Source of the DNA: Bdellovibrionaceae bacterium UBA6502
GTDB lineage: Bacteria > Bdellovibrionota > Bdellovibrionia > Bdellovibrionales > UBA840
Assembly: GCA_002436415.1 (NCBI GenBank)
Contig: DJMA01000042.1
Location: forward strand, 23,193 to 87,192
Direction of reading: 5' to 3'
Length of the DNA stretch: 64,000 nucleotides
Below, one piece after another: positions 24,808 through 34,725 of this stretch. Every line of letters starts with the position of its first letter. Within the stretch, counting starts at the first letter, position 1. The notes under the pieces were generated by a model. The model searched no databases. It saw nothing but the letters and a program-made list of their open reading frames with translations, and was not told the DNA's origin. The position numbers and the translations under genes were made by a program.

Positions 24808-25637
24808 TTGTCTTATTTAGCGTTTTAATTGGTCTGTTGGCCACTGCGGATGAGTTTCAGCCGAGTCGGCAAAATGAGTTTATAAAAACATCTGCCGATG
24901 ATATTCCGTCGAATAAAATAGTTTTTTTTGTTCCTGGATTGAACTTTAATTCAAGTAGATTTGATAGTTTTGAAAGGGATTTGCATGCCAATGATGTGCA
25001 AACCTATCGGCTTTTTCTTCGCTATAGCTCTTATCGCCCTGGACCGTGGGAATCGGAAGATTTGGGGGCCATTTGGCAGCAAGGTTTTGTACAAGCCCTT
25101 GAATATTTTGCGAAATTATGTGAGGAAAATAGTAATTTAGAAGTGGTCTTGGTGGCGTATAGCTTAGGGACGGTAGTTTCTGAAAATGTTCTACAAAACC
25201 TTAAAAGCATTCCCTCTTGCTTTAAAAAGAGCATACATTTTGCGCCAGCCTATCAAGTAAATCCTTGGTTGCAGCCAATACTAGCAAGTACAAAAATTCT
25301 TTATTCTGGTATCCATATTCCTTCTTTCAATTTGGAAGAATACCAAACTAAGAATTATATCTACGTGGGTGAATATGAGGGTTTAAGAAATAATATTTTA
25401 CAGCTCGAAAAGCGAGAGCCCAAAGCACTAAATCTCAAACACTACCTAGTGATTTCTAAAAACGACGAATTGGTTGATGTGGACTATGCCGTGGATTTTA
25501 CTAAAAAAATTCGTCAAGACTATGAATATGTTTTTGTAAAAGAGGAGAGAGAAGACATTGTTGGAAAATATCATTTAATCATTGATGACAGTTCTTTAAG
25601 TGCTCAAGACTATCAAAAAGTACTTCAGCTTTTTTAG
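24795..25637 (+). CDS. Secreted alpha/beta-hydrolase-fold protein
   Basis: 280 residues with a signal peptide (MQFVIVLFSVLIGLLATA). The alpha/beta-hydrolase core shows VFFVPGLNFNSS as the first strand and oxyanion region, then VVLVAYSLGTVVSENVL. There the nucleophile elbow is A-Y-S-L-G rather than the usual G-x-S-x-G, and a late YHLIIDDS may hold the histidine. It may be a lipase/esterase-like enzyme of the envelope. Its TAG stop abuts, back to back, the TAG stop of the convergent protease gene. Confidence 0.65.
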   Translation: MQFVIVLFSVLIGLLATADEFQPSRQNEFIKTSADDIPSNKIVFFVPGLNFNSSRFDSFERDLHANDVQTYRLFLRYSSYRPGPWESEDLGAIWQQGFVQALEYFAKLCEENSNLEVVLVAYSLGTVVSENVLQNLKSIPSCFKKSIHFAPAYQVNPWLQPILASTKILYSGIHIPSFNLEEYQTKNYIYVGEYEGLRNNILQLEKREPKALNLKHYLVISKNDELVDVDYAVDFTKKIRQDYEYVFVKEEREDIVGKYHLIIDDSSLSAQDYQKVLQLF

Positions 25638-25646
25638 CTAAAAAGC
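25628..25646. terminator. Bidirectional terminator overlapping two stop codons
   Basis: GCTTTTTTAGCTAAAAAGC is a near-perfect palindrome. The stop TAG of the hydrolase and the stop of the convergent protease (read as CTA here) are its centre. The runs of T and A could terminate transcription in both directions. Confidence 0.5.
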
Positions 25647-26465
25647 CAATTCACAAAGTTCTGTTTTGATTGCAAAGTCACTGTCAAAACAGCTAAATAA
25701 AAAATCCAGATTCTGCGAATACGCATCATTTAAGGTGGAAATGTTTCGACCCTTATGATCGTATTCGCAAGCGTTGCTCGTGTCGCATGGCGAGCCATTG
25801 TCGTGATGAGCCGAGTTATGCAAGCCTATTAATTTTTTAGTGCCTTTAATAATAACAGCAGAGCCCGAATCACCTGGTTTTGTATTTATTAGACAGCGAT
25901 TTAAAACTAAAACATCGTGCCATAGGTAAGGACCGGCTGCCACAAAGTTTTTAGCAAAGTATTTGAATTGGCAATCATAGATTTGCTCATGGTATGAGCC
26001 TAAGATTTGAAGCGAATCCTGGGCTTTTAGGTCTCGGCTTGCCTGTAAAATATAGGGCGTAATATTGTGCTCTTTTTCTATTTTTGCATAAGTATATTTT
26101 AACTGAATGACAGCAATGTCTCTGTGTTCAATGCTGGCAAAAAGAATTTTTTCGGTCCAAAGGCTTTTTAATAAGTTGCCATAAAAAAAACCTTTTTGTG
26201 CTGTGAGAACTTTTATTTTTTCAGTAAATTCAGAGTCCCATAAAATTTCTTCTGGACTCATATACCTTTGGTTTTTCTTTCCTGAACTTAAGCAATGAGA
26301 GTTTGTTAGAAACAATGCTTTGTGATTTTTTTGATAATGGGGGTGAGCGAAAATGACTCCAGAGCAATTAGGAGTTTTTGCCGTACCTACTAATTCAATT
26401 TGCATATTTGCATATGAATGAATAGTTAATAATGAAAAGAGTAATATTAAAAGGACTTGGTTCAT
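25638..26465 (-). CDS. Secreted trypsin-like serine protease
   Basis: 275 residues with a signal peptide (VLLILLFSLLTIHSYA). The chymotrypsin-fold catalytic triad is readable: His in TNSHCLSSG, Asp in EHRDIAVIQL, Ser in NTKPGDSGSAV. Several cysteines (NCSGVIFAH, CDTSNACEYD) could form disulfides. It would work in the periplasm or outside the cell. Short intergenic sequence separates it from guaA upstream on the same strand, but they are unlikely to be one operon. Confidence 0.82.
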   Translation of the reverse strand: MNQVLLILLFSLLTIHSYANMQIELVGTAKTPNCSGVIFAHPHYQKNHKALFLTNSHCLSSGKKNQRYMSPEEILWDSEFTEKIKVLTAQKGFFYGNLLKSLWTEKILFASIEHRDIAVIQLKYTYAKIEKEHNITPYILQASRDLKAQDSLQILGSYHEQIYDCQFKYFAKNFVAAGPYLWHDVLVLNRCLINTKPGDSGSAVIIKGTKKLIGLHNSAHHDNGSPCDTSNACEYDHKGRNISTLNDAYSQNLDFLFSCFDSDFAIKTELCELAF

Positions 26466-26567
26466 TATTTACGAGCTTCCTGTTTCTTGCCTAAGCACAT
26501 TTTTTTAATTTTTTAATTAGTCTTGTGAGCTTATTAACAGAGTGAAAAGCTAGTTGTTTGTCAGGGA

Positions 26568-26592
26568 ATAAGCTCCTTATGGAGGAGCTTAT
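26568..26592 (-). terminator. Hairpin after guaA
   Basis: A perfect 10-bp stem ATAAGCTCCT/AGGAGCTTAT with a 5-base loop lies 25 bases past the guaA stop. No T-run follows on the minus strand, so it may be a Rho-independent terminator variant or an mRNA-end stabiliser. Confidence 0.5.
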
Positions 26593-26616
26593 CAGAAAGG
26601 CTCATTTTTATAGGTT

Positions 26617-28164
26617 TTATTCCCACTCAATAGTGCCGGGCGGTTTTGAAGTAACATCATAAACCACACGATTGATTCCAGCCACTTCGTTAGTAATACG
26701 ATTGGATACCTTCCTCAAAAACTTAGGAGAGAAATCATACCAGTCGGCAGTCATTCCATCGCTAGAGCTTACTGCTCTTAAAACACATGCGTTGGCGTAG
26801 GTACGGTTATCGCCTTGGACACCTACAGATTTTACAGGTAGTAAGGCAACGAAGGCCTGCCAAATGTCATCATAAATCCCTTCTTCTTTTAGGCCTTTGA
26901 TAAAAATGTCATCGGCATCACGAAGGGTTTCTAATTTTTCTTTCGTGATTTCGCCAAGAATTCGCACGGCTAAGCCCGGACCAGGGAAAGGATGTCTACC
27001 CAAGATTTCAGCTGGTAAGCCGAGCTCTTTTCCAATGGCTCTGACTTCATCTTTAAAAAGCTCACGAAGGGGCTCTACCAAATCCATATTCATTCGCTCT
27101 GGTAGTCCACCAACATTATGGTGTGACTTGATTGTCACTGAAGAGCCTCGTAGATTAACACTCTCAATTACATCTGGGTAAAGAGTTCCTTGGGCTAGAA
27201 AACGACAGTCTAGATTTAAATCTTTCACACTTTGTTCAAAAGTTTCTATAAAAACTCGACCTATGGTTTTTCGTTTTGTTTCAGGATCACTTATGCCAGC
27301 CAGCTCTGATAAGAAGAGATCGGCGGCATCAGCACCTTTTACGTTTAAGCCATAGTCTTTATACATTTTCATTACGTCGGTGAATTCGTTTTTTCTTAAA
27401 AGGCCAGTGTCGACGAAAACACAGTGTACCTGATCTGGGCCGAGTGCTTTGGTTAAAAGTGCTGCTACTACAGAACTGTCTACTCCTCCAGATAAGCCAA
27501 GTAAGACTTTTTCTGAGCCAACTTGTTTTTTAATTTTTTCGAGAAGTGTTTCAACGATGGATGGTGCCGTCCAATTTGCTTCGGCCTTGCAGAGATCAAA
27601 AACAAAGCTTCTTAATACTTCATCGCCAAGATCAGTGTGAGTTACTTCTGGGTGGAATTGTACCGCCCATACACGATCGCTTTTGATCGCTGCGGGGTGA
27701 TTTCCCTCTGAAGTTGCTACCACTTCGAATCCTTGAGGAAGGGCTTTGACGATATCTCCATGACTCATCCACACGTTCTGTTGGTGATCTAGGTTTTGTA
27801 GTTTTGTTTTTAAGTTTTGAGAAAAAGGATCTGACCAAACCACTTCATTTAAGCCGTACTCACGATTTAAAGCTGCTTCTACTTTTCCACCAAAAGAATG
27901 GGTGATGATTTGCATGCCGTAGCAGATTCCAAAAAGTGGAGCGATGTCTGCTAACTCTTTTACGCCTCTTAAGGGAGAGTTTTCGTCATAAACCGAATGG
28001 GCCCCGCCACTTAAAATAATGCCTTGTGGTTGAAAGTCTTTTAGTTTTTCTAGGCTAACATCAAATGGAAAGAGTTCAGAATATACGCCAAATTCTCTCA
28101 ATCTACGGGCAATCAATTGAGTTACTTGTGAGCCAAAATCCAGAATTGCAAATTTGCTGGTCAT
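26617..28164 (-). CDS. guaA: GMP synthase (glutamine-hydrolysing)
   Basis: 515 residues; converts XMP to GMP using glutamine ammonia and ATP. An N-terminal class I amidotransferase domain has the catalytic cysteine in FGICYGMQ and His-x-Glu in QFHPEVTHTD. The ATP-pyrophosphatase domain has the P-loop LSGGVDSSVVAALL. The dimerisation domain closes with the family-typical PPGTIEWE. Length is standard. AGGAAATG gives the Shine-Dalgarno. It is divergent from dnaE; guaB is not in view. Confidence 0.98.
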   Translation of the reverse strand: MTSKFAILDFGSQVTQLIARRLREFGVYSELFPFDVSLEKLKDFQPQGIILSGGAHSVYDENSPLRGVKELADIAPLFGICYGMQIITHSFGGKVEAALNREYGLNEVVWSDPFSQNLKTKLQNLDHQQNVWMSHGDIVKALPQGFEVVATSEGNHPAAIKSDRVWAVQFHPEVTHTDLGDEVLRSFVFDLCKAEANWTAPSIVETLLEKIKKQVGSEKVLLGLSGGVDSSVVAALLTKALGPDQVHCVFVDTGLLRKNEFTDVMKMYKDYGLNVKGADAADLFLSELAGISDPETKRKTIGRVFIETFEQSVKDLNLDCRFLAQGTLYPDVIESVNLRGSSVTIKSHHNVGGLPERMNMDLVEPLRELFKDEVRAIGKELGLPAEILGRHPFPGPGLAVRILGEITKEKLETLRDADDIFIKGLKEEGIYDDIWQAFVALLPVKSVGVQGDNRTYANACVLRAVSSSDGMTADWYDFSPKFLRKVSNRITNEVAGINRVVYDVTSKPPGTIEWE

Positions 28165-28301
28165 TTCCTATCTTCCTTTGTGAGTGAGGCATATAAAGTG
28201 ATGTAATGCATAGCAAAATGGAGCTAAATTTTCAAGAGAATCTCGCTTAGATCATGAAAAACAATGTGCGCTATGGTAGATCTATGGATAGGAGAAAAAC
28301 T

Positions 28302-31300
28302 ATGTCATTTGTTCATTTGCATGTGCATTCTATGTACTCCTTGCTTGAGGCAAGTTGTCCGCCAAAAAAACTAGCAGCTAAGGCAAAAGAAATGGGTATG
28401 CCTGCAGTAGCAATTACTGACAACGGAAACCTATTTGGTTGTATTGAGTTTTATCATGCCTGTCAGGCAAACGGCATAAAGCCAATCATTGGCTTGGATG
28501 TTTATATTTCTCCAAAAGGGCATACGGTTAAGGGTGAAGACAAAGAAGCGGCCAAAATGCCAAATCGTCGCTTGGTTTTGTTAGCCAAAAATTATGAGGG
28601 CTACCAAAATTTATGTAAGATCGCTTCGGTGGGTTTTCAGGATGGTTTTTATTATAAGCCACGAGTGGATTATGACATCCTACGAGAAAACTCTAAAAAT
28701 TTGATCGCTCTTACTGGTGATTTACGCGGTGAAGTTCCTTTTCAATATTTGGACAATGGCAAAGAAGCAGCCTATGAAAAAATCAATTTATTAAAAGATA
28801 TTTATGGCGAAGAATTATATCTAGAAATTTGTCGCCCTGGAGTGTCTGATTATGCTACTGCCAATGACTTTTTAATTGAAGCCAGTCGTGAGACTGGTGT
28901 GCCTTTGGTGGCGAGTAATAATGTTCACTATATGTATTCGGATGAAAGTTTAGCGCAAGAGGTTTTAGTTTGTGTGGGAACCAATAAAACTTTGCAAGAC
29001 GAATCCAGGTATCGTTTAGGCTCTGACCAGTTTTATTTTAAAAGCCCTGATGAGATGGCGGCTTTATTTTCTGATTTACCGGAGGCAATAGAGAACACTC
29101 TCAAGATTGCTGATAAAATTGATATTCAATTTAAATTAGAAGATGATGACGGCAAACGAATTTATCACCTTCCGCAGTTTCCTACGGACGGTGGTATTAG
29201 TATGAAAGAACAGATCCGAAAGGATAGCCTTGCTGGCTTAGAAGAGCGCTTTGTAGAGGCTGCCGACCGTGATGAGGCGGTTCCAGAGGATAAAAAATCC
29301 GTATACTTTGAACGAATGGATTTTGAATTAGGTATTATTGATGGAATGGGTTTTAATGACTATTTCCTGATTGTAAAAGACTTTATCCAGTGGGCAAAGA
29401 AACATGACATCCCAGTGGGGCCTGGTCGTGGATCGGGTGCTGGTAGTTTGGTAGCTTATGCTTTAAAAATTACAGATTTAGATCCCATTCCCAATGGTTT
29501 GATTTTTGAGCGTTTCTTGAATCCAGAGCGTATTTCTATGCCCGATTTTGATATCGATTTTTGCCAAGAAAGACGCCAAGAAGTGATCCGTTATGTGACT
29601 GAAAAGTACGGCGTAGAATCGGTTTCTCAGATCATTACCTTTGGTAAGTTACAAGCTAGAGCAGCGGTTCGAGATGTTGGGCGTGTATTAGGAATGACCT
29701 TCGCTGAAGTGGATGTGGTTGCTAAATTGATTCCTGAAAAGCTAGGAATTAAACTTGGTGAGGCTATTGAGGAGGAACCAAGATTAAGGGAAGCCATGGA
29801 GATGGACCCCAAAATTAACACCTTGATGGAGTTGGCTTTAAAGGTTGAGGGTCTCACTCGACACGCGTCGATTCATGCTGCCGGTGTAATTATCTCTGAT
29901 CGTCCTTTGGTAGAATACGCAGGACTTTACAAAGGGGCTGCGGATGAAAACGTTGTCCAATACGATATGGGAAGTTCCGAGTCCATTGGATTGATTAAGT
30001 TTGACTTCCTTGGTTTGAAAACTTTGACCTTGATTTACGATGCCTTGCGATTGGTAAAACAAAATCGTGGTAAGAGTTTTACACCCAACGATATTTCCTT
30101 GAAGGATCCTGGGATTTACGAGGTAATGTGCGCAGGTGATACGCCGGGTGTATTTCAGTTTGAGGGTGGCGGAATTACAGAGTTTATCAAAAAATCTTTG
30201 CCAAACTCGTTTGCTGATATCACAGCGATTACCTCATTGTATCGCCCAGGTCCGATGCAGTTCTTAGATGAGTACAACGGCCGTAAGCATGGTAAGATTA
30301 AGATCACTTATTTGTTCGAAGAGTTGGAACCAATATTATCTGAAACCTACGGAATTATTGTATACCAGGAGCATGTACAGCTAATTGCTGCTAAAATTGC
30401 AAACTACTCACTGGGTGAAGCCGATATGCTTCGACGAGCCATGGGTAAGAAAAAGCCGGAAGAAATGGCTAAGCAAAAAACAAGGTTTTTAGCTGGTGCC
30501 AGAGAAAATGGTTTTGATGAGAAAAAAGCCGAAGAGCTATTTGAACAAATGGCTCAGTTTGCCCAGTACGGATTTAACAAATCTCATGCTGCAGCTTATT
30601 GTGTGATTACCGCTCAAACCGCATGGTTAAAAAGATATTTTCCAGTGGAGTTCTTTGCCGCCACACTCTCTACAGAGATGAGTAATACGGATAAAGTGGT
30701 TCAGTACGTAAAAGACGCTAGAGACCATGGTATCGAAGTTAGAGCGCCGCATGTGAATTATTCTCTTCGAAAGTTTAATGTGAATGAGGAGTCGATCTTT
30801 TTTGGTTTAGGAGCCATTAAAGGAGTTGGTGATTCAGCGGTAGAGGCAATCATCGAAGCAAGAGAAGCTAAGGAAGATAAAAAGTTTGATAGTTTGGAAG
30901 ATTTTTTTGATTCTATTGATTTGCGTAGAGTGAATAAAAAAGTGATTGAGTGCTTGATTAAGGCAGGGGCCTTGGATGATTTCGGTGCGACCCGTTCTCA
31001 ATTGACAGCTGGTTACAATCGCTTTGTTGAAAGAGCTGATACAAAAAGAAAAGAACGTGAGATTGGGCAAACCAATCTTTTTGATATGGCACCAGATCAA
31101 GGAGAAGACATCCAGCTTCCTGATGTAGAGGACTGGACAAAAACGCAAAGATTGGCAGGGGAGAAAGAAGTATTAGGTTTCTTCTTAAGTGATCACCCTT
31201 TAAATGGCTACGAAGGCATTTTGAAACCTTTTGTAACTGGCCCGATAAGTATGGTGGACCAGATCGAGAAAAAGCAAAAGGTTGTTTTTGGTGGCTTAGT

Positions 31301-31766
31301 CGCTGGTTATCGAGAGTTCATTACCAAAAAAGGAACTCGTATGGCCTTTGGTGTTTTGGAAGATCTTAGTGCTAATTTGGAATTGATCATTTTTCCTGAT
31401 GTATTTGCAAAGGTAGAAGAGACTTTAAAATTAGAAAAGCCAGTATTGGTTACCGGAACTTTTGAACGAGATGATCGCGGAGAAAAGATCTTAGTTGAAA
31501 AACTAGAAGCCTTTGACGATAAACTAAAGTCTTCGAAAAAACTTTTGTTTCGAATGGATTTAGAAATGTTAGACAAGATGGATGCATTAAAAACACTCAT
31601 TGAAAGCCATAGTGGTGAGACTACGGTTGGCTTTCAAGTAGGCATTCCAGACCTTAAAAAAGAGGTTTATTTGGACGCGGTCGGAATCGGTGTTAAGATT
31701 AGCAATGACTTTTTCGAGGATATATACAAGTTATGTGGAAGAACAGATTTTATAAGTTTACAGTAG
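28302..31766 (+). CDS. dnaE: DNA polymerase III alpha subunit
   Basis: About 1154 residues, the replicative polymerase. I chose ATG 28302 because TAGGAGA lies just upstream and the PHP domain begins with FVHLHVHSMYSLLEA; the frame extends 16 codons further without similarity. The PHP domain spans the first about 280 residues, the polymerase active site is PDFDIDFCQERR, and FNKSHAAAYCVITAQTAW and GPGRGSGAGSLVAYAL are palm-domain marks. A helix-hairpin-helix and an OB domain (VVFGGLVAGYREFITKKG) lie toward the C-terminus. The next gene starts inside its last 34 bases. Confidence 0.98.
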   Translation: MSFVHLHVHSMYSLLEASCPPKKLAAKAKEMGMPAVAITDNGNLFGCIEFYHACQANGIKPIIGLDVYISPKGHTVKGEDKEAAKMPNRRLVLLAKNYEGYQNLCKIASVGFQDGFYYKPRVDYDILRENSKNLIALTGDLRGEVPFQYLDNGKEAAYEKINLLKDIYGEELYLEICRPGVSDYATANDFLIEASRETGVPLVASNNVHYMYSDESLAQEVLVCVGTNKTLQDESRYRLGSDQFYFKSPDEMAALFSDLPEAIENTLKIADKIDIQFKLEDDDGKRIYHLPQFPTDGGISMKEQIRKDSLAGLEERFVEAADRDEAVPEDKKSVYFERMDFELGIIDGMGFNDYFLIVKDFIQWAKKHDIPVGPGRGSGAGSLVAYALKITDLDPIPNGLIFERFLNPERISMPDFDIDFCQERRQEVIRYVTEKYGVESVSQIITFGKLQARAAVRDVGRVLGMTFAEVDVVAKLIPEKLGIKLGEAIEEEPRLREAMEMDPKINTLMELALKVEGLTRHASIHAAGVIISDRPLVEYAGLYKGAADENVVQYDMGSSESIGLIKFDFLGLKTLTLIYDALRLVKQNRGKSFTPNDISLKDPGIYEVMCAGDTPGVFQFEGGGITEFIKKSLPNSFADITAITSLYRPGPMQFLDEYNGRKHGKIKITYLFEELEPILSETYGIIVYQEHVQLIAAKIANYSLGEADMLRRAMGKKKPEEMAKQKTRFLAGARENGFDEKKAEELFEQMAQFAQYGFNKSHAAAYCVITAQTAWLKRYFPVEFFAATLSTEMSNTDKVVQYVKDARDHGIEVRAPHVNYSLRKFNVNEESIFFGLGAIKGVGDSAVEAIIEAREAKEDKKFDSLEDFFDSIDLRRVNKKVIECLIKAGALDDFGATRSQLTAGYNRFVERADTKRKEREIGQTNLFDMAPDQGEDIQLPDVEDWTKTQRLAGEKEVLGFFLSDHPLNGYEGILKPFVTGPISMVDQIEKKQKVVFGGLVAGYREFITKKGTRMAFGVLEDLSANLELIIFPDVFAKVEETLKLEKPVLVTGTFERDDRGEKILVEKLEAFDDKLKSSKKLLFRMDLEMLDKMDALKTLIESHSGETTVGFQVGIPDLKKEVYLDAVGIGVKISNDFFEDIYKLCGRTDFISLQ

Positions 31767-32938
31767 TTCAAATTATCACAAGCCTAGTTGTAGGGTTGGG
31801 CTTCGCCCTTGCCGAAATTGATACTCGTGAGAAGATTGTTTTAGAAGCAACAAGCAAACAAAACAGTGCTTTTAAAGCAAAATCTGACATACAGAGAAAG
31901 CTAATTGCAGAACTCGGCGCACAGCTCGTAATGGATCTTATGGGTGAAGAGGCTTACGCCAAAAAACGCAAAGAAATTGATCGTGTAGTGCAGCGAAACT
32001 ACGCTAAGTTTATTCCTTATGTAAATCCTGGAGAGTTAAAACGAGATCGAAATGGTTCTTATCGCCAAGAAATCGAGTTTGAAGTTTCACGAATTAGTTT
32101 GCGTGATATTTTATCGATGGAAGGTCTTTTGTATGAACAGCTGAAGCAAGTGAGGGTTCTTCCGGTTATTGGTTATTTGGATGTTCGAGAGGCTAAAAGT
32201 TATAAATGGTGGATGGGGGATTCGGAAAGAGCTTCAGAAAAATTATTTTTATCAAACCTATCCAAAAACTTTGAGAAAAAGCTTTCTAAGGCAATTTGGT
32301 CAGAGGGCTTTTATTATTTTCAGCCAGAAGATTATCGTAGCTTTTTGTTTTTGCCTTCAGATTTAAAGGCGGAAGCTCATCGCAAAAAAGATTTAATCCA
32401 ATTGGGAAAAGATTTAAATGCTGAGCTGGTGATTTCTGGAAACATTCGAGTTGCCAATAGTGATATTCATTCTGAAATATCAAGTGTGCATGTTGAGTTA
32501 AAGGCAGTGCTAGTGGAGAGTGAGAGAGAAATCGCTTTAACTGAAGAAACTTGGAACACCAAGATAGGTGACTATAAAAAAGAGGTTTTAATTTCTTCGG
32601 CGGAAAATTTTGAAAATTTAATCAAAGACTTTAGCGGTCAAATCCAAGCTGCCTATGAAAAAGGGAAGTTTGGAACCAGAACCTACCCATTGGTTTTGAT
32701 GGGAGATTTGAGCTATCCTCAGTTTGAGGCCATCAAACGAAAAATACAAATTACCAGTTATCAAATTAAGAGTTTAAAAGAAAGAAGAATGACAGCCGGT
32801 AAGTTTGAATTAGAGATGGATGTAACTGGTGACTTGGACAAATTGAAAAAGACTTTGTCTAGATTAAAGCTTGATGGTTTGAATTTCGGAGTGGACGAGC
32901 GTGAAAATGGAATTCAGTTAAAAATTAGCGGAAACTAG
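31733..32938 (+). CDS. Exported protein of unknown function, overlapping dnaE
   Basis: 401 residues with a signal peptide ending ...LGFALA before EIDTREK. The N-terminal region is helical (KAKSDIQRKLIAELGAQLVMDLMG), the middle contains strand-rich segments (LNAELVISGNIRVANSDIHS), and the end is a small alpha/beta unit (GKFELEMDVTGDLDKLKKTL). The layout, with a TolB-N or CsgG-like central part, recalls FlgT-type envelope assembly proteins, and the next gene has a recognisable FlgT-like tail. The start lies 34 bases inside dnaE in another frame. No named family is certain. Confidence 0.62.
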   Translation: MWKNRFYKFTVVQIITSLVVGLGFALAEIDTREKIVLEATSKQNSAFKAKSDIQRKLIAELGAQLVMDLMGEEAYAKKRKEIDRVVQRNYAKFIPYVNPGELKRDRNGSYRQEIEFEVSRISLRDILSMEGLLYEQLKQVRVLPVIGYLDVREAKSYKWWMGDSERASEKLFLSNLSKNFEKKLSKAIWSEGFYYFQPEDYRSFLFLPSDLKAEAHRKKDLIQLGKDLNAELVISGNIRVANSDIHSEISSVHVELKAVLVESEREIALTEETWNTKIGDYKKEVLISSAENFENLIKDFSGQIQAAYEKGKFGTRTYPLVLMGDLSYPQFEAIKRKIQITSYQIKSLKERRMTAGKFELEMDVTGDLDKLKKTLSRLKLDGLNFGVDERENGIQLKISGN

Positions 32939-32985
32939 ACCAGGGTCTCGTTGGTGCTTTCTCGCAATTCAAATAAAATAAAAGC

Positions 32986-33918
32986 ATGAGAAAGCTTGTT
33001 TTAATTGTCTTTAGTTTTTGTTCTTTATTATCAGTTTCTTGCGGAATCACAGAGCGTAGAAAAAATGATGCTCGGGTGGAAACCAAATACATTCCAAGTG
33101 CGGCAAGAGCAGGTGAATCTCTCAGAAAAAGAATATTAGTTTTGCCGTTTTTTGATGTCCAAGCAGGACGTTCTGTGAGAACGGCTGAGGCTGCAAGGTC
33201 AGCCTTTATCGCCAGTTTGATTTCTAGTAATCGTGTGGTTGTGGTTTCTCCCGCAGATTTAGGAAAAGATTTAAGTCAGTTTAAAAAAGATATGGGCTAT
33301 GACTTGGAAGCAATTTCTAAGATTGCCGGTCCCAATGATATTTCTGCCATTATCGAAGGTAGCGTCCTAGATTTAAAGGCCAGTAAAATCGGCGACGAAG
33401 TAGGTTTCTTTCGAAAAATTACTGCAAGGGTTACGGCCAATGTTCAAATTCGAGTTTACTCAACGAAAACCAATCGTCAGATTTTTAATGATGTGAGAAT
33501 GGCAAGTGTGGAAAGTACAATTCGTGTTACTGGCGAGAGAGAAGTGGGTAGTGCTAGGCTTGAAGAAAACCCTAGTCTTGTTCGGGCTGCTATTTCTAAG
33601 GCTTTAAACGGAACTCAGAACGGTATACTCAGATCTATGGATAAGATCGCTTGGGAAGGCCGTATAGCTTTAATTCGTGGAGATCGCATTTATGTCAATG
33701 CAGGACGCTTGAGCGGAATTCAAGTTGGAGATATTTTACGTATTTCTAGTGAGGGTGAGGAAATTTATGACCCTGAAAACGGTGTTTTCATTGGTAGAGC
33801 TCCTGGGCGACCTAAGGGAACGGTTGAAGTTGTAAGTTATTTTGGAAAAGATGGGGCTGTGGCCATCATACATTCCGGTGGTGGTTTTGAGCAAAACGAT
33901 CGAGTGAATCTCTACTAG
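32986..33918 (+). CDS. Lipoprotein with CsgG-like fold and FlgT-like C-terminal domain
   Basis: 310 residues. The lipobox SVSC (Cys19) gives a lipid anchor. After it comes a CsgG/LpoB-like part (RILVLPFFDVQAGRSVRTAEAA, NRVVVVSPADLGKDL, ISAIIEGSVLDL). The last about 90 residues match the FlgT C-terminal pattern: GRIALIRGDRIYVNAGRLSG, IQVGDILRI, IYDPENGVFIG, KGTVEVVSYFGKDGAVAII. In Vibrio FlgT builds the flagellar H-ring around the basal body. So the protein may belong to the flagellar motor or another outer-membrane ring. No flagellar genes lie in this window, so the role is inference. Confidence 0.72.
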   Translation: MRKLVLIVFSFCSLLSVSCGITERRKNDARVETKYIPSAARAGESLRKRILVLPFFDVQAGRSVRTAEAARSAFIASLISSNRVVVVSPADLGKDLSQFKKDMGYDLEAISKIAGPNDISAIIEGSVLDLKASKIGDEVGFFRKITARVTANVQIRVYSTKTNRQIFNDVRMASVESTIRVTGEREVGSARLEENPSLVRAAISKALNGTQNGILRSMDKIAWEGRIALIRGDRIYVNAGRLSGIQVGDILRISSEGEEIYDPENGVFIGRAPGRPKGTVEVVSYFGKDGAVAIIHSGGGFEQNDRVNLY

Positions 33919-33980
33919 TAAGCGCCTATCTATTTTTAGTATTCGTAGACAATTTTTCTGTATTTTGTTAAAAGCTTTTT

Positions 33981-34619
33981 ATGTCAAAGTTCAAAGCGCA
34001 TAGTATTCAAAGAGGCCTTCTTTATCCTCCTAGTATGGAAAAAATGAACCAGGTTTTTTCAAGTCTAAAACAGGGTTCTGAAGATCAGATTTTAGCATTT
34101 GAATACGAGCCCTTGTTTACCCTTGGTCGGAGTCTTAATAAGGCTGAGCTTTTACTGCCAGATTCTATTCCCAGTTTTAAAACAGAGCGAGGTGGTTTGG
34201 TTACCTTTCATAACCCAGGCCAGTTGGTGATTTATCCCATTTTAAATTTAAGAAGACTAAAACTAGGGGTGAAAGATTTTATCTTTAAGATGGAAGAGAC
34301 GGTGTTAAAAAGCCTTTCTGAGTTTTCGATAGAGTCTTTTAGAAAAGAGGCTTGTCCTGGCGTTTTTACGGCTAGCGGTAAAGTTATGAGCATGGGCTTT
34401 CGAATCCGTGAGGGCATCAGTACTCACGGCATTGCGGTGAATGTTTGCAATGAGCTGGAAGACTTCCAAGGTTTAAGTTTATGCAGTAGTAAATCGGCTA
34501 AATTAGATCGTTTGATGAATTATGACTCTAGCATTAGTACCGAAACTTTTTATGAAAAGTGGCTGCATCACTTTTATGAAGAATTTTATGGATTGAAAAT
34601 AGAGTCAATTGAAAGCTGA
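33981..34619 (+). CDS. lipB: Octanoyl-[acyl-carrier-protein]:protein N-octanoyltransferase
   Basis: 212 residues; moves an octanoyl group from acyl carrier protein to lipoyl domains, the first step of lipoate synthesis. Signature RGGLVTFHNPGQLVIYPIL is strong. The catalytic lysine is in GKVMSMGFRI, followed by STHGIAVNV, and the catalytic cysteine is probably the one in FQGLSLCSSK, where most homologues read PCG. lipA is not adjacent. No clear Shine-Dalgarno precedes the ATG. Confidence 0.9.
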   Translation: MSKFKAHSIQRGLLYPPSMEKMNQVFSSLKQGSEDQILAFEYEPLFTLGRSLNKAELLLPDSIPSFKTERGGLVTFHNPGQLVIYPILNLRRLKLGVKDFIFKMEETVLKSLSEFSIESFRKEACPGVFTASGKVMSMGFRIREGISTHGIAVNVCNELEDFQGLSLCSSKSAKLDRLMNYDSSISTETFYEKWLHHFYEEFYGLKIESIES

Positions 34620-34725
34620 TTTAAAGAAGAGCAATTATTTTATATAGGACTGAAAAGACCACGCTGCAAGGTGTAAAGAATAGCTTTCTTAGGGGCTTAA
34701 AAGTTATAGTTTTCCTTCACAGATT

